From Mycolicibacterium agri (GTDB lineage Bacteria; Actinomycetota; Actinomycetes; Mycobacteriales; Mycobacteriaceae), in assembly GCF_002553505.1 (NCBI RefSeq), contig NZ_PDCP01000003.1, forward strand, positions 124,001-188,000: a stretch of DNA of 64,000 bases, written 5' to 3'. The translations under genes were made by a program, and so were the position numbers. The first letter of the stretch is position 1. Each line of letters starts with the position of its first letter. This document shows, piece after piece, positions 15,876 through 24,279 of the stretch. The notes beneath the pieces were generated by a model. That model worked only from the letters and a program-made list of their open reading frames with translations, made no database searches and was not told the DNA's origin.

Positions 15876-16787
15876 GTGCTCGACGGAGAGAAGGTGCTGA
15901 TCACCGGCGCCACCGGCAAGATCGCCTTTCCGATCGCGCGCGTGCTCGCCCCACACAACGAGGTGTGGGGCGCGGCTCGCTTCACGGATCCCGGCACTCG
16001 CGACAGACTGGTCGCGGCGGGCATCACGCCGCACACGCTCGACATGGCCGATCCCGACTTCGCCACGTTGCCAGACGATTTCACATATGTCTTCCACGCT
16101 GCGGTCGATCCGGGGACCGGCGACTGGACGCGATGCGTGCAAACCAACGCACACAATTCCGGTGCGCTGCTTGCCCATTGCCGCGCGGCCAAGGGCGTCG
16201 TGTTCTGCTCGACCGGATCGATCTACGGCTACCAAGGCAGACGTCCGCTGCGCGAAACCGACCCGCCAGGTGTCCCGCTGCGGCCCAATTACAGCTTCTC
16301 GAAGGTCGCCGCGGAAGCGGTGTGCAGTTGGGTCGCCGACCGCTACGACATCCCGCTGACCATCATCCGCATCTGCTCGACCTACGGGCCTGAAGGTGGG
16401 GCACCCGCCGACAGGCTGGAAGCGATGTTGGCGGGCAGGCCGATTCGGCTGCACCCCGATGCGCCCAACAACTACAACCCGATCTACGAAGACGACTACG
16501 TCGAGTTGGGCATCCGAGCCATGGAGGTGGCCGACAGGCCGCCGGTCGTCGTCAACTGGGCGGGTAGCGAAACCGTCAGCATCGAGGACTACTGCACCTA
16601 CATGGGCAAACTCGTCGGCGCTGATCCGGTCTTCGAATACAGCGCCGACGCGCGCCCGCCGTTGTGGCCGGACGTGACCCGCATGCATCGACTCCTGGGC
16701 CGCACGAAAGTGCCTTGGCGCCAGGGATTTCGGCGCATGATCGCCGCCCGCCATCCCGAAATCGACCTTGCGCAAGGAGTGACGTGA
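15876..16787 (+). CDS. NAD-dependent epimerase/dehydratase (extended SDR)
   Basis: This 303-residue extended SDR has the nucleotide-binding motif TGATGKI at residue 10, a CSTGSIYGY substrate strand and the catalytic YSFSK. Despite the sugar-epimerase label, such proteins in catabolic settings often reduce or oxidise other carbonyl compounds. The GTG start follows no strong ribosome site. The stop overlaps the start of the next gene (GTGA), and the pair would have continued into the LLM oxidoreductase before the 8-kb insertion at 17.56 kb separated them. Confidence 0.88.
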   Translation: MLDGEKVLITGATGKIAFPIARVLAPHNEVWGAARFTDPGTRDRLVAAGITPHTLDMADPDFATLPDDFTYVFHAAVDPGTGDWTRCVQTNAHNSGALLAHCRAAKGVVFCSTGSIYGYQGRRPLRETDPPGVPLRPNYSFSKVAAEAVCSWVADRYDIPLTIIRICSTYGPEGGAPADRLEAMLAGRPIRLHPDAPNNYNPIYEDDYVELGIRAMEVADRPPVVVNWAGSETVSIEDYCTYMGKLVGADPVFEYSADARPPLWPDVTRMHRLLGRTKVPWRQGFRRMIAARHPEIDLAQGVT

Positions 16788-17527
16788 TTCTGCCGGGAAC
16801 TCCCTCCGATGAGGTCGACGGCGTACTGGCCACCGGTCGGGGCGACATCTCTACCCTGTTCGTTTCCATGGCTCGGTGCCACCCGGACGGCCGCGACGCT
16901 GATTACCTGTGCTGGCACACCCTCGACCACCGACCCGAACAGCACCGTTTATCGGCCGTGCGCGCCTCGCTGCGGCTGGTGTCGACGCCGGAGTGCCGGG
17001 CCGCCCGAGCGTGCAGCCACGAACGCTTCGACGCCGTCGATCACGTGATGACCTACTTCTTCACCGATCAGGGCGGGCTGACGCCGTTCCTCGAACTGTC
17101 CTCTGCGCTGGGAGGTGCGAACCGCAAGCTGCCTCTGCTGCCTCCGGTTCAACGCGACGTGTACGCCGTCGAGCAGAAGGCCGCGGCACCGCGGATCAAG
17201 GTCGGCGCCGACGTGCTGCCGTGGTGGCCGGCCGTCGGTTTCTATCTGCTGCTCGAGTCCGACGCGACGCCGCCAACCGATCTCATCGAGGTCGACGGGG
17301 TGGCCGGCTTGTGGTCGGTGGCCTCACAGGACGTCGACGAACATCTGGCCAGCGCACCCCCGGGCCAGCTGCTCACCTACTGCTTCCTCGACGACGATCC
17401 CCTGGCGACCGCCGAGCGGCTGCGTCCCGCGCTCGAACGTCGCTGGCAGGACGGCGGAATCACGCCGATGCTGGCCGCACCATTCCATGCGGTCGTGCCG
17501 CATCAGTGGAATCGCTGTGTGCCGTAG
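16784..17527 (+). CDS. Conserved protein of unknown function
   Basis: This 247-residue protein matches no family I can name. It has an aromatic-rich N-terminal half (WHTLDHRPEQHR around residue 45, then VMTYFF), no signal peptide and no membrane segment. Two halves of similar length could be two alpha/beta-barrel-like domains, but that is a guess. The GTG start has AAGGAG five bases upstream and overlaps the epimerase stop, so it is co-translated. Its last codons lie within the 79-bp repeat, and a diverged copy of the final ~15 codons (PFHAVAPYQWNRYVP) survives at 25837-25884 before the LLM gene. The gene was thus originally adjacent to that oxidoreductase. Confidence 0.8.
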   Translation: MILPGTPSDEVDGVLATGRGDISTLFVSMARCHPDGRDADYLCWHTLDHRPEQHRLSAVRASLRLVSTPECRAARACSHERFDAVDHVMTYFFTDQGGLTPFLELSSALGGANRKLPLLPPVQRDVYAVEQKAAAPRIKVGADVLPWWPAVGFYLLLESDATPPTDLIEVDGVAGLWSVASQDVDEHLASAPPGQLLTYCFLDDDPLATAERLRPALERRWQDGGITPMLAAPFHAVVPHQWNRCVP

Positions 17528-17555
17528 GAGGTTTGCATGCGCGTCGGGTTGATGG
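17477..17555 (+). repeat. Direct repeat, left copy (island boundary)
   Basis: This is a 79-bp stretch matched without gaps at 25834-25912 with six mismatches. It covers the last ~16 codons of the unknown gene, the 9-base gap and the first six codons of the LLM oxidoreductase gene (MRVGLM). Homology stops abruptly after GGGTTGATGG. Confidence 0.9.
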
Positions 17556-17617
17556 GGCGACCGCTACTGAAAAACATTTGCGGGCATAACTGCCGCCTCT
17601 CGCGCCGCTTCGCGTAG
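17537..17617 (+). pseudogene. 5' stub of LLM oxidoreductase gene at island edge
   Basis: The first six codons of the LLM oxidoreductase (MRVGLM, preceded by GGAGG) are intact here. The frame then runs into unrelated island sequence and stops after 26 codons. The intact gene starts at 25894. The stub records the point at which foreign DNA joined the operon. Confidence 0.75.
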
Positions 17618-17654
17618 TCCACCTGCGGTCACGCGTCCACTTCCTCCCGCAAAT
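17576..17654. repeat. 79-bp segment bounded by 9-bp inverted repeats
   Basis: ATTTGCGGG at 17576-17584 and CCCGCAAAT at 17646-17654 are perfect inverted repeats about 60 bases apart, located immediately inside the left island boundary. They might be ends of a small non-autonomous element or arms of a terminator-like structure. No second copy was seen in the window. Confidence 0.35.
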
Positions 17655-17717
17655 TATCAAGGATGAAGTGACGCAAGTATTTTAGGCAACGTGAAACACG
17701 GTTGCTGGACAACATGT

Positions 17718-17785
17718 GTGATCCACATCACTTACGTAGCCAAACTGTGACCTGCTTGACACTGGGCTGACCTGCTGCCTAGCAT
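17718..17785 (+). promoter_or_regulatory. Promoter with upstream palindrome for the TTT operon
   Basis: TTGACA at 17756-17761 and TAGCAT at 17780-17785 are 18 bases apart and form a good sigma-70-type promoter. A perfect palindrome GTGAT-N4-ATCAC at 17718-17731 lies about 25 bases upstream of the -35, where an activator would bind. A GC-rich hairpin-prone leader of about 140 bases follows before the binding-protein gene. The remainder of the 398-base gap 17528-17925 holds no gene. Confidence 0.6.
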
Positions 17786-17925
17786 CCAAGTCGCCGATAG
17801 GACGGTCCACGCTCGCCCCTCCGCGCTCCACCGCGGAACCGGGCAGGCATCCCGCGGATCGCACCTCCCTGGTTCTGACCGCCGTTTGCCCAAATGGCGG
17901 CATTCCGTACAGCGGGAGGCCAGCA

Positions 17926-18921
17926 ATGAAACGACTGCTGCGCATGGCAGCTGCAATCTTCTTGATCGCGCTGACGGTCGGCGCATGCAAAGGATCTTCG
18001 TCGAGCACCGGTGCCGGCGCCTTTCCGGACAAGGACCTCACGCTCATCGCGGCAAGCGATCCAGGCGGCGGATTGGACCTGGCGGCTCGCGCCCTTCAGG
18101 AGGCTATGCAGAAGGAGCACCTTCTGAAAGTCGGTATGACCGTTGAAGGGATTGGTGGTGGCGGCGGGAATCCCGCTCGAGCCGCGCTACTGAAACGCCC
18201 CTCGGACGGATACAGCGTTGTCGCCGAATCGAACAGGGTGTTTCTCAACCCGCTTACCGGCACTACTGACATGCAGGCTTCAGAATTCGTGCCGGTGGCG
18301 AAGCTGATGACCGAATACCTGGTTTGGGTGGTCAAAGGCGACTCAAAATGGGCTTCTGCGAGTCAAATCCTCGACAATCTCAAGACCGATCCGCGGGCTG
18401 CCACATTCGGAGTAGCAACCGTGCCGTCGGACGACCAATTCAACGTGCTAGGTCCGATACAGAAGGCGGGCGTCGACGCATCGAAAGTCAATGTCGTGAC
18501 ATTCAGCGGCGGCGGTGATTTGCTGACCAATCTGCTGGGTGGTCGCGTCGATGTCGTGTCCACGGGCGTTGGAGAACTATCGAGTTTTGCGGGCACCGAC
18601 AAGATTCGAATCATCGCGGTTTCATCGGCAGAGCGTCAGCCGGGCCTATTGGCCGATGTTCCGACCTGGAAAGAGTTGGGCGTGGACTTCGCCTTGGACC
18701 ACTGGCGAGGAATCTTCGGCCCAGCTGACATGCCGAAGGACGCAATCGATTGGTGGGCAACATCAATCGAGAAGACGTCCCAGACGCAGACATGGAAGGA
18801 CATACTCGCAAAGCACGGTTGGACACCGGACTTCCAAGGCCCTGATGAGTTCGCGCAAACCGTACAAGCCCAGCAGGCGAACGCGGACGAGCTGATCAAG
18901 TCTCTCGGGCTTGGCGGATGA
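17926..18921 (+). CDS. TTT-family substrate-binding lipoprotein (TctC/Bug-like)
   Basis: This is a 331-residue extracytoplasmic solute receptor of the tripartite tricarboxylate transporter family. The N-terminus has a signal sequence ending in the lipobox LTVGAC, with C21 as the predicted lipid-modified residue that anchors it to the membrane. The mature part shows the Bug fold markers (ASDPGGGLD near residue 46, GGGGNPA near 78, VTFSGGGD). It is the first gene of the transporter, follows GGGAGG and overlaps the next gene by four bases. Bug receptors bind carboxylic acids, which fits the CoA-transferases downstream. Confidence 0.92.
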   Translation: MKRLLRMAAAIFLIALTVGACKGSSSSTGAGAFPDKDLTLIAASDPGGGLDLAARALQEAMQKEHLLKVGMTVEGIGGGGGNPARAALLKRPSDGYSVVAESNRVFLNPLTGTTDMQASEFVPVAKLMTEYLVWVVKGDSKWASASQILDNLKTDPRAATFGVATVPSDDQFNVLGPIQKAGVDASKVNVVTFSGGGDLLTNLLGGRVDVVSTGVGELSSFAGTDKIRIIAVSSAERQPGLLADVPTWKELGVDFALDHWRGIFGPADMPKDAIDWWATSIEKTSQTQTWKDILAKHGWTPDFQGPDEFAQTVQAQQANADELIKSLGLGG

Positions 18922-19457
18922 TCGCAACTCTCAAGCGAGACACCTGGATCGGCCTGGTGACGATCGTTCTGGCCGCTGGGTATCTGACACAGATTGGAAG
19001 CATTCACGTCCGCCCAGGTGCCGATGTGACCGGGGTGGGGCCCCGCACTTACCCGACGCTCCTTGGCTGGGTCTTGCTCCTCACCGGGATCGCACTGGTC
19101 GTGACGTCTGTGGTGGGCACCTTGCGAAGAGCCGCAGACGCAACGGCCGGACCGGACCAATCGTCCGCCGAGGTAGCACCTTCGCAGCGGCGGCGACTCA
19201 TTCAAGGGGCCGCGCTCGCCGGTCTCACCGTTGTGTATCTGCTGATGCTGGAACCGCTTGGCTTTCTCATCGCAACCGTGCCCTACATCGCCGGGGCGAT
19301 GGTCATCGTCGACGCAGGAGCACACTATCGCGGTCGCCAGCTCTGGGTCCCGCTTGTGACCGGTGCGCTTCTCAGCCTTGCGCTACACGCCTTGTTCCAC
19401 GGTGCCCTCGGCGTACCCCTCCCGCCAGGACCCTTCGATCCGGCGTGGGGTATCTGA
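18918..19457 (+). CDS. TTT-family small membrane subunit (TctB-like)
   Basis: This 179-residue integral membrane protein has about four hydrophobic helices: residues ~8-28, ~43-65, ~92-112 and ~128-150. That is the usual size and topology of the small TctB subunit. It is encoded between the binding protein and the large TctA subunit, with an ATGA overlap on the left and a one-base overlap on the right. Recognition depends on topology and position, because TctB sequences are poorly conserved. Confidence 0.88.
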   Translation: MIATLKRDTWIGLVTIVLAAGYLTQIGSIHVRPGADVTGVGPRTYPTLLGWVLLLTGIALVVTSVVGTLRRAADATAGPDQSSAEVAPSQRRRLIQGAALAGLTVVYLLMLEPLGFLIATVPYIAGAMVIVDAGAHYRGRQLWVPLVTGALLSLALHALFHGALGVPLPPGPFDPAWGI

Positions 19458-20998
19458 TGGACATCCTCAGCCAGCTTGGCGACGGCTTCGCCAACATCAT
19501 GTCCAATCCGCACTCTTTGTTGGCTGCGCTAATTGGATGCTTGCTCGGAACAATCGTCGGGATCCTGCCGGGGCTGGGTCCGTCAACCACGATCGCCCTG
19601 CTTATACCGGTTGCGCTAACACTGGATCCGCAGACCGCCTTGGTCATGGCCCTGGCGATCTATCTCGGTGCGATGTATGGCGGAACGCTCACCAGCGTAT
19701 TGCTGAACATCCCCGGAGAGCCGTCGTCGGTCATGACCGCTCTTGACGGCTACCAGTTAGCACGCCAAGGCAAAGCCGGCGCGGCGCTTGCAGTCGCGGC
19801 GATCGGCTCGTTTATCGGTGGCACTCTCTCTGTCGTCGCCCTGATGGCATTGGCGCCGCCACTGGCAAGTGCCGCACTCGCCTTCGGCCCAGCCGAGTAC
19901 TTCGGTGTGCTCGTGCTGGCCTTGGTGCTCAGCGCTTCACTGATCGGCAAATCGGTGTTCCGCGGACTGATTTCAATCATGTTCGGATTGATGTTGGCCA
20001 CGATCGGCACAGACCTGCAAACGGGAGTGCCTCGGTTCACGTTCGGTGAGTCGGGTCTACTCGAGGGCATCGATTTGATCATCCCGATCATTGGGGTGTT
20101 CGGCGTCGGCGAAGTGCTCTGGTCACTCGTGCATCCGGAGGAGGCGCCTAGCAAGGCACTCAAGATCAGAGGGAGGATTTGGCCAAGCCGGGAGGACAGC
20201 CGCCGGTCGGCAATGCCCACACTGCGTAGCTCGATCATCGGATTCTTCGCCGGTGTGCTACCGGGCTCGGGCTCGACGATGGCGTCGTTCATCTCGTACA
20301 CAGTGGAGAAGCGAATCTCGACGCGACCGGACAAGTTCGGAAAAGGCGCGATCGAAGGAGTCGCTGCTGCCGAGACAGCTAACAATGCTTCGACAGGTGG
20401 CGCGTTGGTGCCGATGCTCACGCTGGGCATCCCCGGTTCCGGTGCGACCGCAGTACTCCTTGCCTACCTCATCATGTACGGCATCCAGCCAGGTCCGGGA
20501 TTTTTCACGCAGAATGCCTCACTGGCTTGGGCGCTGATTGCGTCGCTGTATGTGAGCAACGTGATCTTGTTGATCCTGAATCTGCCGCTGATCCCCCTGT
20601 TCGTGAAGCTCATCGATGTGCCAGCGCGGTTCCTTTTCCCGGCAATCATGGCCGTTGCGGTCATCGGTGGGTACGCCGGCAGCAACTCGTTGTTCGACGC
20701 CGGGCTGGTCGTGTTGTTCGGGATAGTCGGCTACCTGATGCGCGAGGCGCGACTGTCACCTGCACTACTCGTCATCGGGCTCGTCCTTGGACAGATGCTC
20801 GAAACACGATTTCGTCAGGCGCTCGCGCTGGACAACGGCAGCGTTGTCGGCGCACTCACTACGCCGATCACCCTGGTATGCCTCGGTATTGCAGCGTTGC
20901 TTATCGCCTTGGACGTACGTCGCACGCTCATGGAGGCGAGACGCAGGGCTCGCACCAAAGATCGTGACGCGCCCGAATCCGTAATCGTTCCTGGATAG
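19457..20998 (+). CDS. TTT-family large permease subunit (TctA-like)
   Basis: This 513-residue permease has about twelve membrane helices and the diagnostic TctA sequences [15 protein letters not shown] (near residue 34), [18 protein letters not shown] (near 74) and [13 protein letters not shown] (near 324), which form the twin substrate sites. The start ATG at 19457 shares one base with the TctB stop. With TctB and the lipoprotein receptor it completes a secondary importer driven by an ion gradient. The likely substrate is a mono-, di- or tricarboxylate or an aromatic acid that the CoA-transferase genes downstream activate. Confidence 0.94.
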   Translation: MDILSQLGDGFANIMSNPHSLLAALIGCLLGTIVGILPGLGPSTTIALLIPVALTLDPQTALVMALAIYLGAMYGGTLTSVLLNIPGEPSSVMTALDGYQLARQGKAGAALAVAAIGSFIGGTLSVVALMALAPPLASAALAFGPAEYFGVLVLALVLSASLIGKSVFRGLISIMFGLMLATIGTDLQTGVPRFTFGESGLLEGIDLIIPIIGVFGVGEVLWSLVHPEEAPSKALKIRGRIWPSREDSRRSAMPTLRSSIIGFFAGVLPGSGSTMASFISYTVEKRISTRPDKFGKGAIEGVAAAETANNASTGGALVPMLTLGIPGSGATAVLLAYLIMYGIQPGPGFFTQNASLAWALIASLYVSNVILLILNLPLIPLFVKLIDVPARFLFPAIMAVAVIGGYAGSNSLFDAGLVVLFGIVGYLMREARLSPALLVIGLVLGQMLETRFRQALALDNGSVVGALTTPITLVCLGIAALLIALDVRRTLMEARRRARTKDRDAPESVIVPG

Positions 20999-21027
20999 AT
21001 CAAAGCGACCATCCAGACATCCACCCC

Positions 21028-21047
21028 GACTTCTTCGCCGAAGTCGC
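21028..21047 (+). terminator. Hairpin between permease and hydratase genes
   Basis: CGACTTC and GAAGTCG form a perfect 7-bp stem with a 6-base loop, 30 bases after the tctA stop. There is no U-run, as is common in mycobacteria. It may reduce readthrough into the enzyme genes or stabilise the transporter mRNA. Confidence 0.45.
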
Positions 21048-21081
21048 TGGTTAGTCATGTCAATCACTGAAAGGAAACGCA

Positions 21082-21867
21082 ATGCCCGAGTACCAGTCCC
21101 TCGCTTACGACATTGGCGACCGAGTCGCCACCATCACGTTCAACCGGCCCGAGCGGCGCAACGCTCTTGATACCCAGGTATGCGGTGAGCTGATCGACGC
21201 TATGCACACTGCGGAGGCTGACCCAAACATTTTGTGCGTCGTTCTCACTGGCGCCGGAAGCGTTTTCTGCGCGGGGCAGAATTTGAAGTTCACTCTCTCT
21301 TCGGACCCCGAAGCCTATGACGAGTACCGCAGGATCAACCGTCGTATGCGGGACACCATCCAGCGGCTCGACAAACCAGTGATCGCGCGTGTGCAGGGTG
21401 ACGCCATCGGAGGTGGCACCTACATCGCCACCTGCTGCGACCTGATCGTCGCGGTACCGGAAGCCCGCTTCGCGATGCGGGAGATCAACGCCGGCATACA
21501 TTCTGGCGGCGCGCACCTGTTCACGGTCGGCCGCGCCCGATCGATCGAGATGAACATGTTGGGCCGCCACATCGACGCGGTTGAGGCCGAACGGTGGGGA
21601 CTGATCAACAAGGTAGCGCCAGGCGAAGAGCTCGACGCTGCTGTAGATGAATACGTGCAGACAATTCTTGCGTTACCACCACTTTCGGTGCGGTACACCA
21701 AATTCGCCACCAACATGCTGTTGGACATGGCGGGCTACTGGGCCTGGCTGGATGCGCACGTCGGCATCCATCCTTCGCTGTCTTGGACTGAGGACGGCAA
21801 GGAGGCCAAGCGCGCCTTTATCGAGAAGCGCGCGCCCAAGTTCACCGGCCGGATCTCCGCACCATGA
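21082..21867 (+). CDS. Enoyl-CoA hydratase/isomerase family protein
   Basis: This 261-residue crotonase-fold enzyme has an oxyanion-hole region at FCAGQNLKF and GDAIGGGTY. The two glutamates used by hydratases are present: one in AMREINAG and one in SIEMNMLG. Hydration or hydrolysis of an unsaturated acyl-CoA is therefore plausible. The start follows GAAAGGAAA. The stop overlaps the first CoA-transferase gene by four bases (ATGA), so the enzyme and its CoA-ester supply are coupled. It is less GC-biased than chromosomal paralogues at 45555 and 56839. Confidence 0.92.
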   Translation: MPEYQSLAYDIGDRVATITFNRPERRNALDTQVCGELIDAMHTAEADPNILCVVLTGAGSVFCAGQNLKFTLSSDPEAYDEYRRINRRMRDTIQRLDKPVIARVQGDAIGGGTYIATCCDLIVAVPEARFAMREINAGIHSGGAHLFTVGRARSIEMNMLGRHIDAVEAERWGLINKVAPGEELDAAVDEYVQTILALPPLSVRYTKFATNMLLDMAGYWAWLDAHVGIHPSLSWTEDGKEAKRAFIEKRAPKFTGRISAP

Positions 21868-23033
21868 CCTACCGTGCACTGACACCACTGAGGGTGCTGG
21901 AGTTCGGCCGAGACGTTGCCGCGCCGCTATGCGGAAAGATCCTGGCCGACTATGGCGCCGAAGTCATCAAAGTCGAACCGCCAGAGGGTGACCCGGCACG
22001 CCGACTGGACCCCGTTACCGGCGCCGGCGGGCCGGAGGCAAGCGTGGCGTTCGCGTACCTCAATACGAACAAGCGCGGTGTCTGTATTGACCTCGATCAC
22101 CCCGATGGCCGATACCTCGCCACCGAACTCGCCAAAGTCAGCGATGTCGTGATCGAAAACCTCGAGCCTGGCCGACTGATGGAATGCGGCCTCGGCTATG
22201 AGGACCTCGCCACGGTCAATCCTCGTCTGGTGTACACGAGCATCTCGCCATTCGGCCGTACCGGACCATATGCTGACCTACCCTCATCGGAGATCGTGAT
22301 CGACGCGCTGGGCGGTTGGATGTACGGCCTGGGCGATGCTGATCGCGAACCGCTGCGCCCACCAGGCCGGCAGTCGGAGGTCCTCGGCGGCCTCTGCGCC
22401 GCGATGGCCTCGCTGGGAAGCTATATAGGGGCCCGTTCGTCGGGCATCGGCGATCACCTCGACGTCTCGTGCCAGGAAGCCGTGGCGTGGTTCTTGATGA
22501 ACCCGACGACGGTGTACGAGTACAGCGGTGCGGTATGGGAACGAACTGGCGGCACCAGCCCTACTAATTACCCACAGGGGTTGATGGCCTGTCGCGACGG
22601 GATGATAGCCGTCAACGTCATGTACTTTGCCGAATGGAACCGGCTATGCGATGTCCTCGATCAGCCTGGCTGGCACACCGATCCACGACTAGCAACGCCG
22701 GTGGACCGGGCACGCAACGCTGCGGTTATCGATGCGGTGCTGTTGCCGTGGCTGTCAAAGATGACCGTCGACGAGGCCTACCATTTAGCCCAGGCGCACA
22801 AGCTACCGTTCGCTCGAGTCAGCACGGTATCTGATCTGCTGAACTCGGAACAGCTTGCAGCGCGAGGCTATTGGACCTGCCAACGGCACCCAGTCCTCGG
22901 CGAGTTCGCGCAGCCGGGTCCACCGTTCAAGATGAATGGCGTCGAACGTGATGACGACCGTCCCGCACCGCTGTTGGGCGAGCACACCGATGACGTATCA
23001 CGAGAACTCGGTCGCCTACAGGGAGTGATGTGA
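21864..23033 (+). CDS. Class III CoA-transferase subunit lacking catalytic Asp
   Basis: This 389-residue CaiB/BaiF-family protein has conserved N-terminal EFGRDVAAPLC, NTNKRG and FGRTGPY blocks. At the position of the aspartate that forms the CoA-thioester anhydride, it has Glu (GRQSEVLGG, about residue 174). It is encoded two bases before a second CaiB-family gene that does have Asp. The pair resembles heteromeric class III transferases such as BbsEF of toluene degradation, where two related subunits act together. This one may be the structural or CoA-binding partner. Confidence 0.88.
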   Translation: MTYRALTPLRVLEFGRDVAAPLCGKILADYGAEVIKVEPPEGDPARRLDPVTGAGGPEASVAFAYLNTNKRGVCIDLDHPDGRYLATELAKVSDVVIENLEPGRLMECGLGYEDLATVNPRLVYTSISPFGRTGPYADLPSSEIVIDALGGWMYGLGDADREPLRPPGRQSEVLGGLCAAMASLGSYIGARSSGIGDHLDVSCQEAVAWFLMNPTTVYEYSGAVWERTGGTSPTNYPQGLMACRDGMIAVNVMYFAEWNRLCDVLDQPGWHTDPRLATPVDRARNAAVIDAVLLPWLSKMTVDEAYHLAQAHKLPFARVSTVSDLLNSEQLAARGYWTCQRHPVLGEFAQPGPPFKMNGVERDDDRPAPLLGEHTDDVSRELGRLQGVM

Positions 23034-23034
23034 G

Positions 23035-24264
23035 GTGACAAAGTTACCGCTTGAAGGCATACGGGTGGTCGACCTGACAATGGCTTGGGCTGGGCCGCTC
23101 GCTGTCCGAGTGCTCGCCGAGCATGGCGCCGAAGTGATCAAGATCGAGGGTGCCGGCCATATGGATCGCTGGCGCGGTGGGACGAGCCCGCAACGGGGCA
23201 CCGACCGTTACCCCGACAACGATCCTGGCGATGTGCCGTGGAATCGCAACGCGTTCTTCAATACCCAGAATCAGAACAAGCAAAGCCTGGCACTTGACCT
23301 GAAGTCCGCCCAGGGTCGCGACATTTTCCGTAGGCTCGTTGCGACCGCAGACCTCGTGATGGAGAACTTCGGTGCGGGCGCGATGGGTCGACTCGGACTG
23401 GACTATCCCGACCTGGTGCGAATCAAACCCGATCTGTCGATGGTATCGATGCCGGCGTTTGGCAGGACCGGCCCTGAGAGTTCATATGTCGCGCACGGCC
23501 CGACGATCGAGGCGGCTGCAGGAAACGTTGCACTGCAGGGCTATCCAGGCGGGCCACCGTCACCGTCTGGTGTTCTTGCTTGGGGAGATCCGGTCGCCGG
23601 CATTACGGGCGGCGTAGCAGCGCTGGTGGCACTGACCTATCAGCGAATCACGGGTTGTGGAACCCATGTCGACCTTTCACACCTGGAAGCAGCCATCCCG
23701 TTCAACTTTCAAGCGTTTCTCGAGTTCAGTGTCAATGGCGTCGAGCGAAAACGCCTCGGGAATACCGAGGGCGGCGGGATTCTGCAGGGCTGCTACCCCT
23801 GCAGCGGTGACAACCAATGGGTCGCGATAACATGCCCGGACCGTGAGACATGGGTGCGGTTGGCCGAGATCGTCGACCTCGTCGAATCATCTTCCAGAAG
23901 TATCGATCACCAAATTCGTGCGTGGACTGCAGCACGAAATCGTGACGAAGTCGTACGCCGGCTTCGTGACGCCGGTATCCCCGTCGGGCCCGTGCTCAGC
24001 GCGGCTGACTTGCTAGCGGACCCACATCTCAATGCACGTGGTTTCTTTCGTACAGTCACCCACCCGCAAGCCGGAACGCACCGTTACCCAGGCATGCCTT
24101 GGCTCCCGGCGAACAGGCCGTGGCGGCCACCGACACCAGCGCCGTTGTTCGGTGAACACAACGAGAGCGTGCTCACATCGCTTCTCGATCTGAGTCCGAA
24201 CGAGGTGGAGCGCCTCTATAGCGAAGGCGTGATCGCTCATCGTCCGCTGGCACAAGGCGATTGA
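23035..24264 (+). CDS. Class III CoA-transferase subunit, catalytic
   Basis: This 409-residue CaiB/BaiF-family transferase has the catalytic aspartate in AWGDPVAG (about residue 185). Other family blocks are DLTMAWAGPLA at the N-terminus, NQNKQSLALDLK and FGRTGPES. It starts at GTG one base after the upstream subunit. Together they probably move CoA from a donor such as succinyl-CoA to the imported carboxylic acid. No acyl-CoA ligase is encoded in the island, so this would be the activation step. The N-terminal extension compared with the partner is small. Confidence 0.92.
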   Translation: MTKLPLEGIRVVDLTMAWAGPLAVRVLAEHGAEVIKIEGAGHMDRWRGGTSPQRGTDRYPDNDPGDVPWNRNAFFNTQNQNKQSLALDLKSAQGRDIFRRLVATADLVMENFGAGAMGRLGLDYPDLVRIKPDLSMVSMPAFGRTGPESSYVAHGPTIEAAAGNVALQGYPGGPPSPSGVLAWGDPVAGITGGVAALVALTYQRITGCGTHVDLSHLEAAIPFNFQAFLEFSVNGVERKRLGNTEGGGILQGCYPCSGDNQWVAITCPDRETWVRLAEIVDLVESSSRSIDHQIRAWTAARNRDEVVRRLRDAGIPVGPVLSAADLLADPHLNARGFFRTVTHPQAGTHRYPGMPWLPANRPWRPPTPAPLFGEHNESVLTSLLDLSPNEVERLYSEGVIAHRPLAQGD

Positions 24265-24279
24265 ACAAATGGAGAAAAC

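Noticed and set aside
18911..19456. Long upstream extension of the TctA frame
   Set aside because: It overlaps TctB entirely and has shadow composition. The ATG at 19457, overlapping the TctB stop, gives a normal TctA length.
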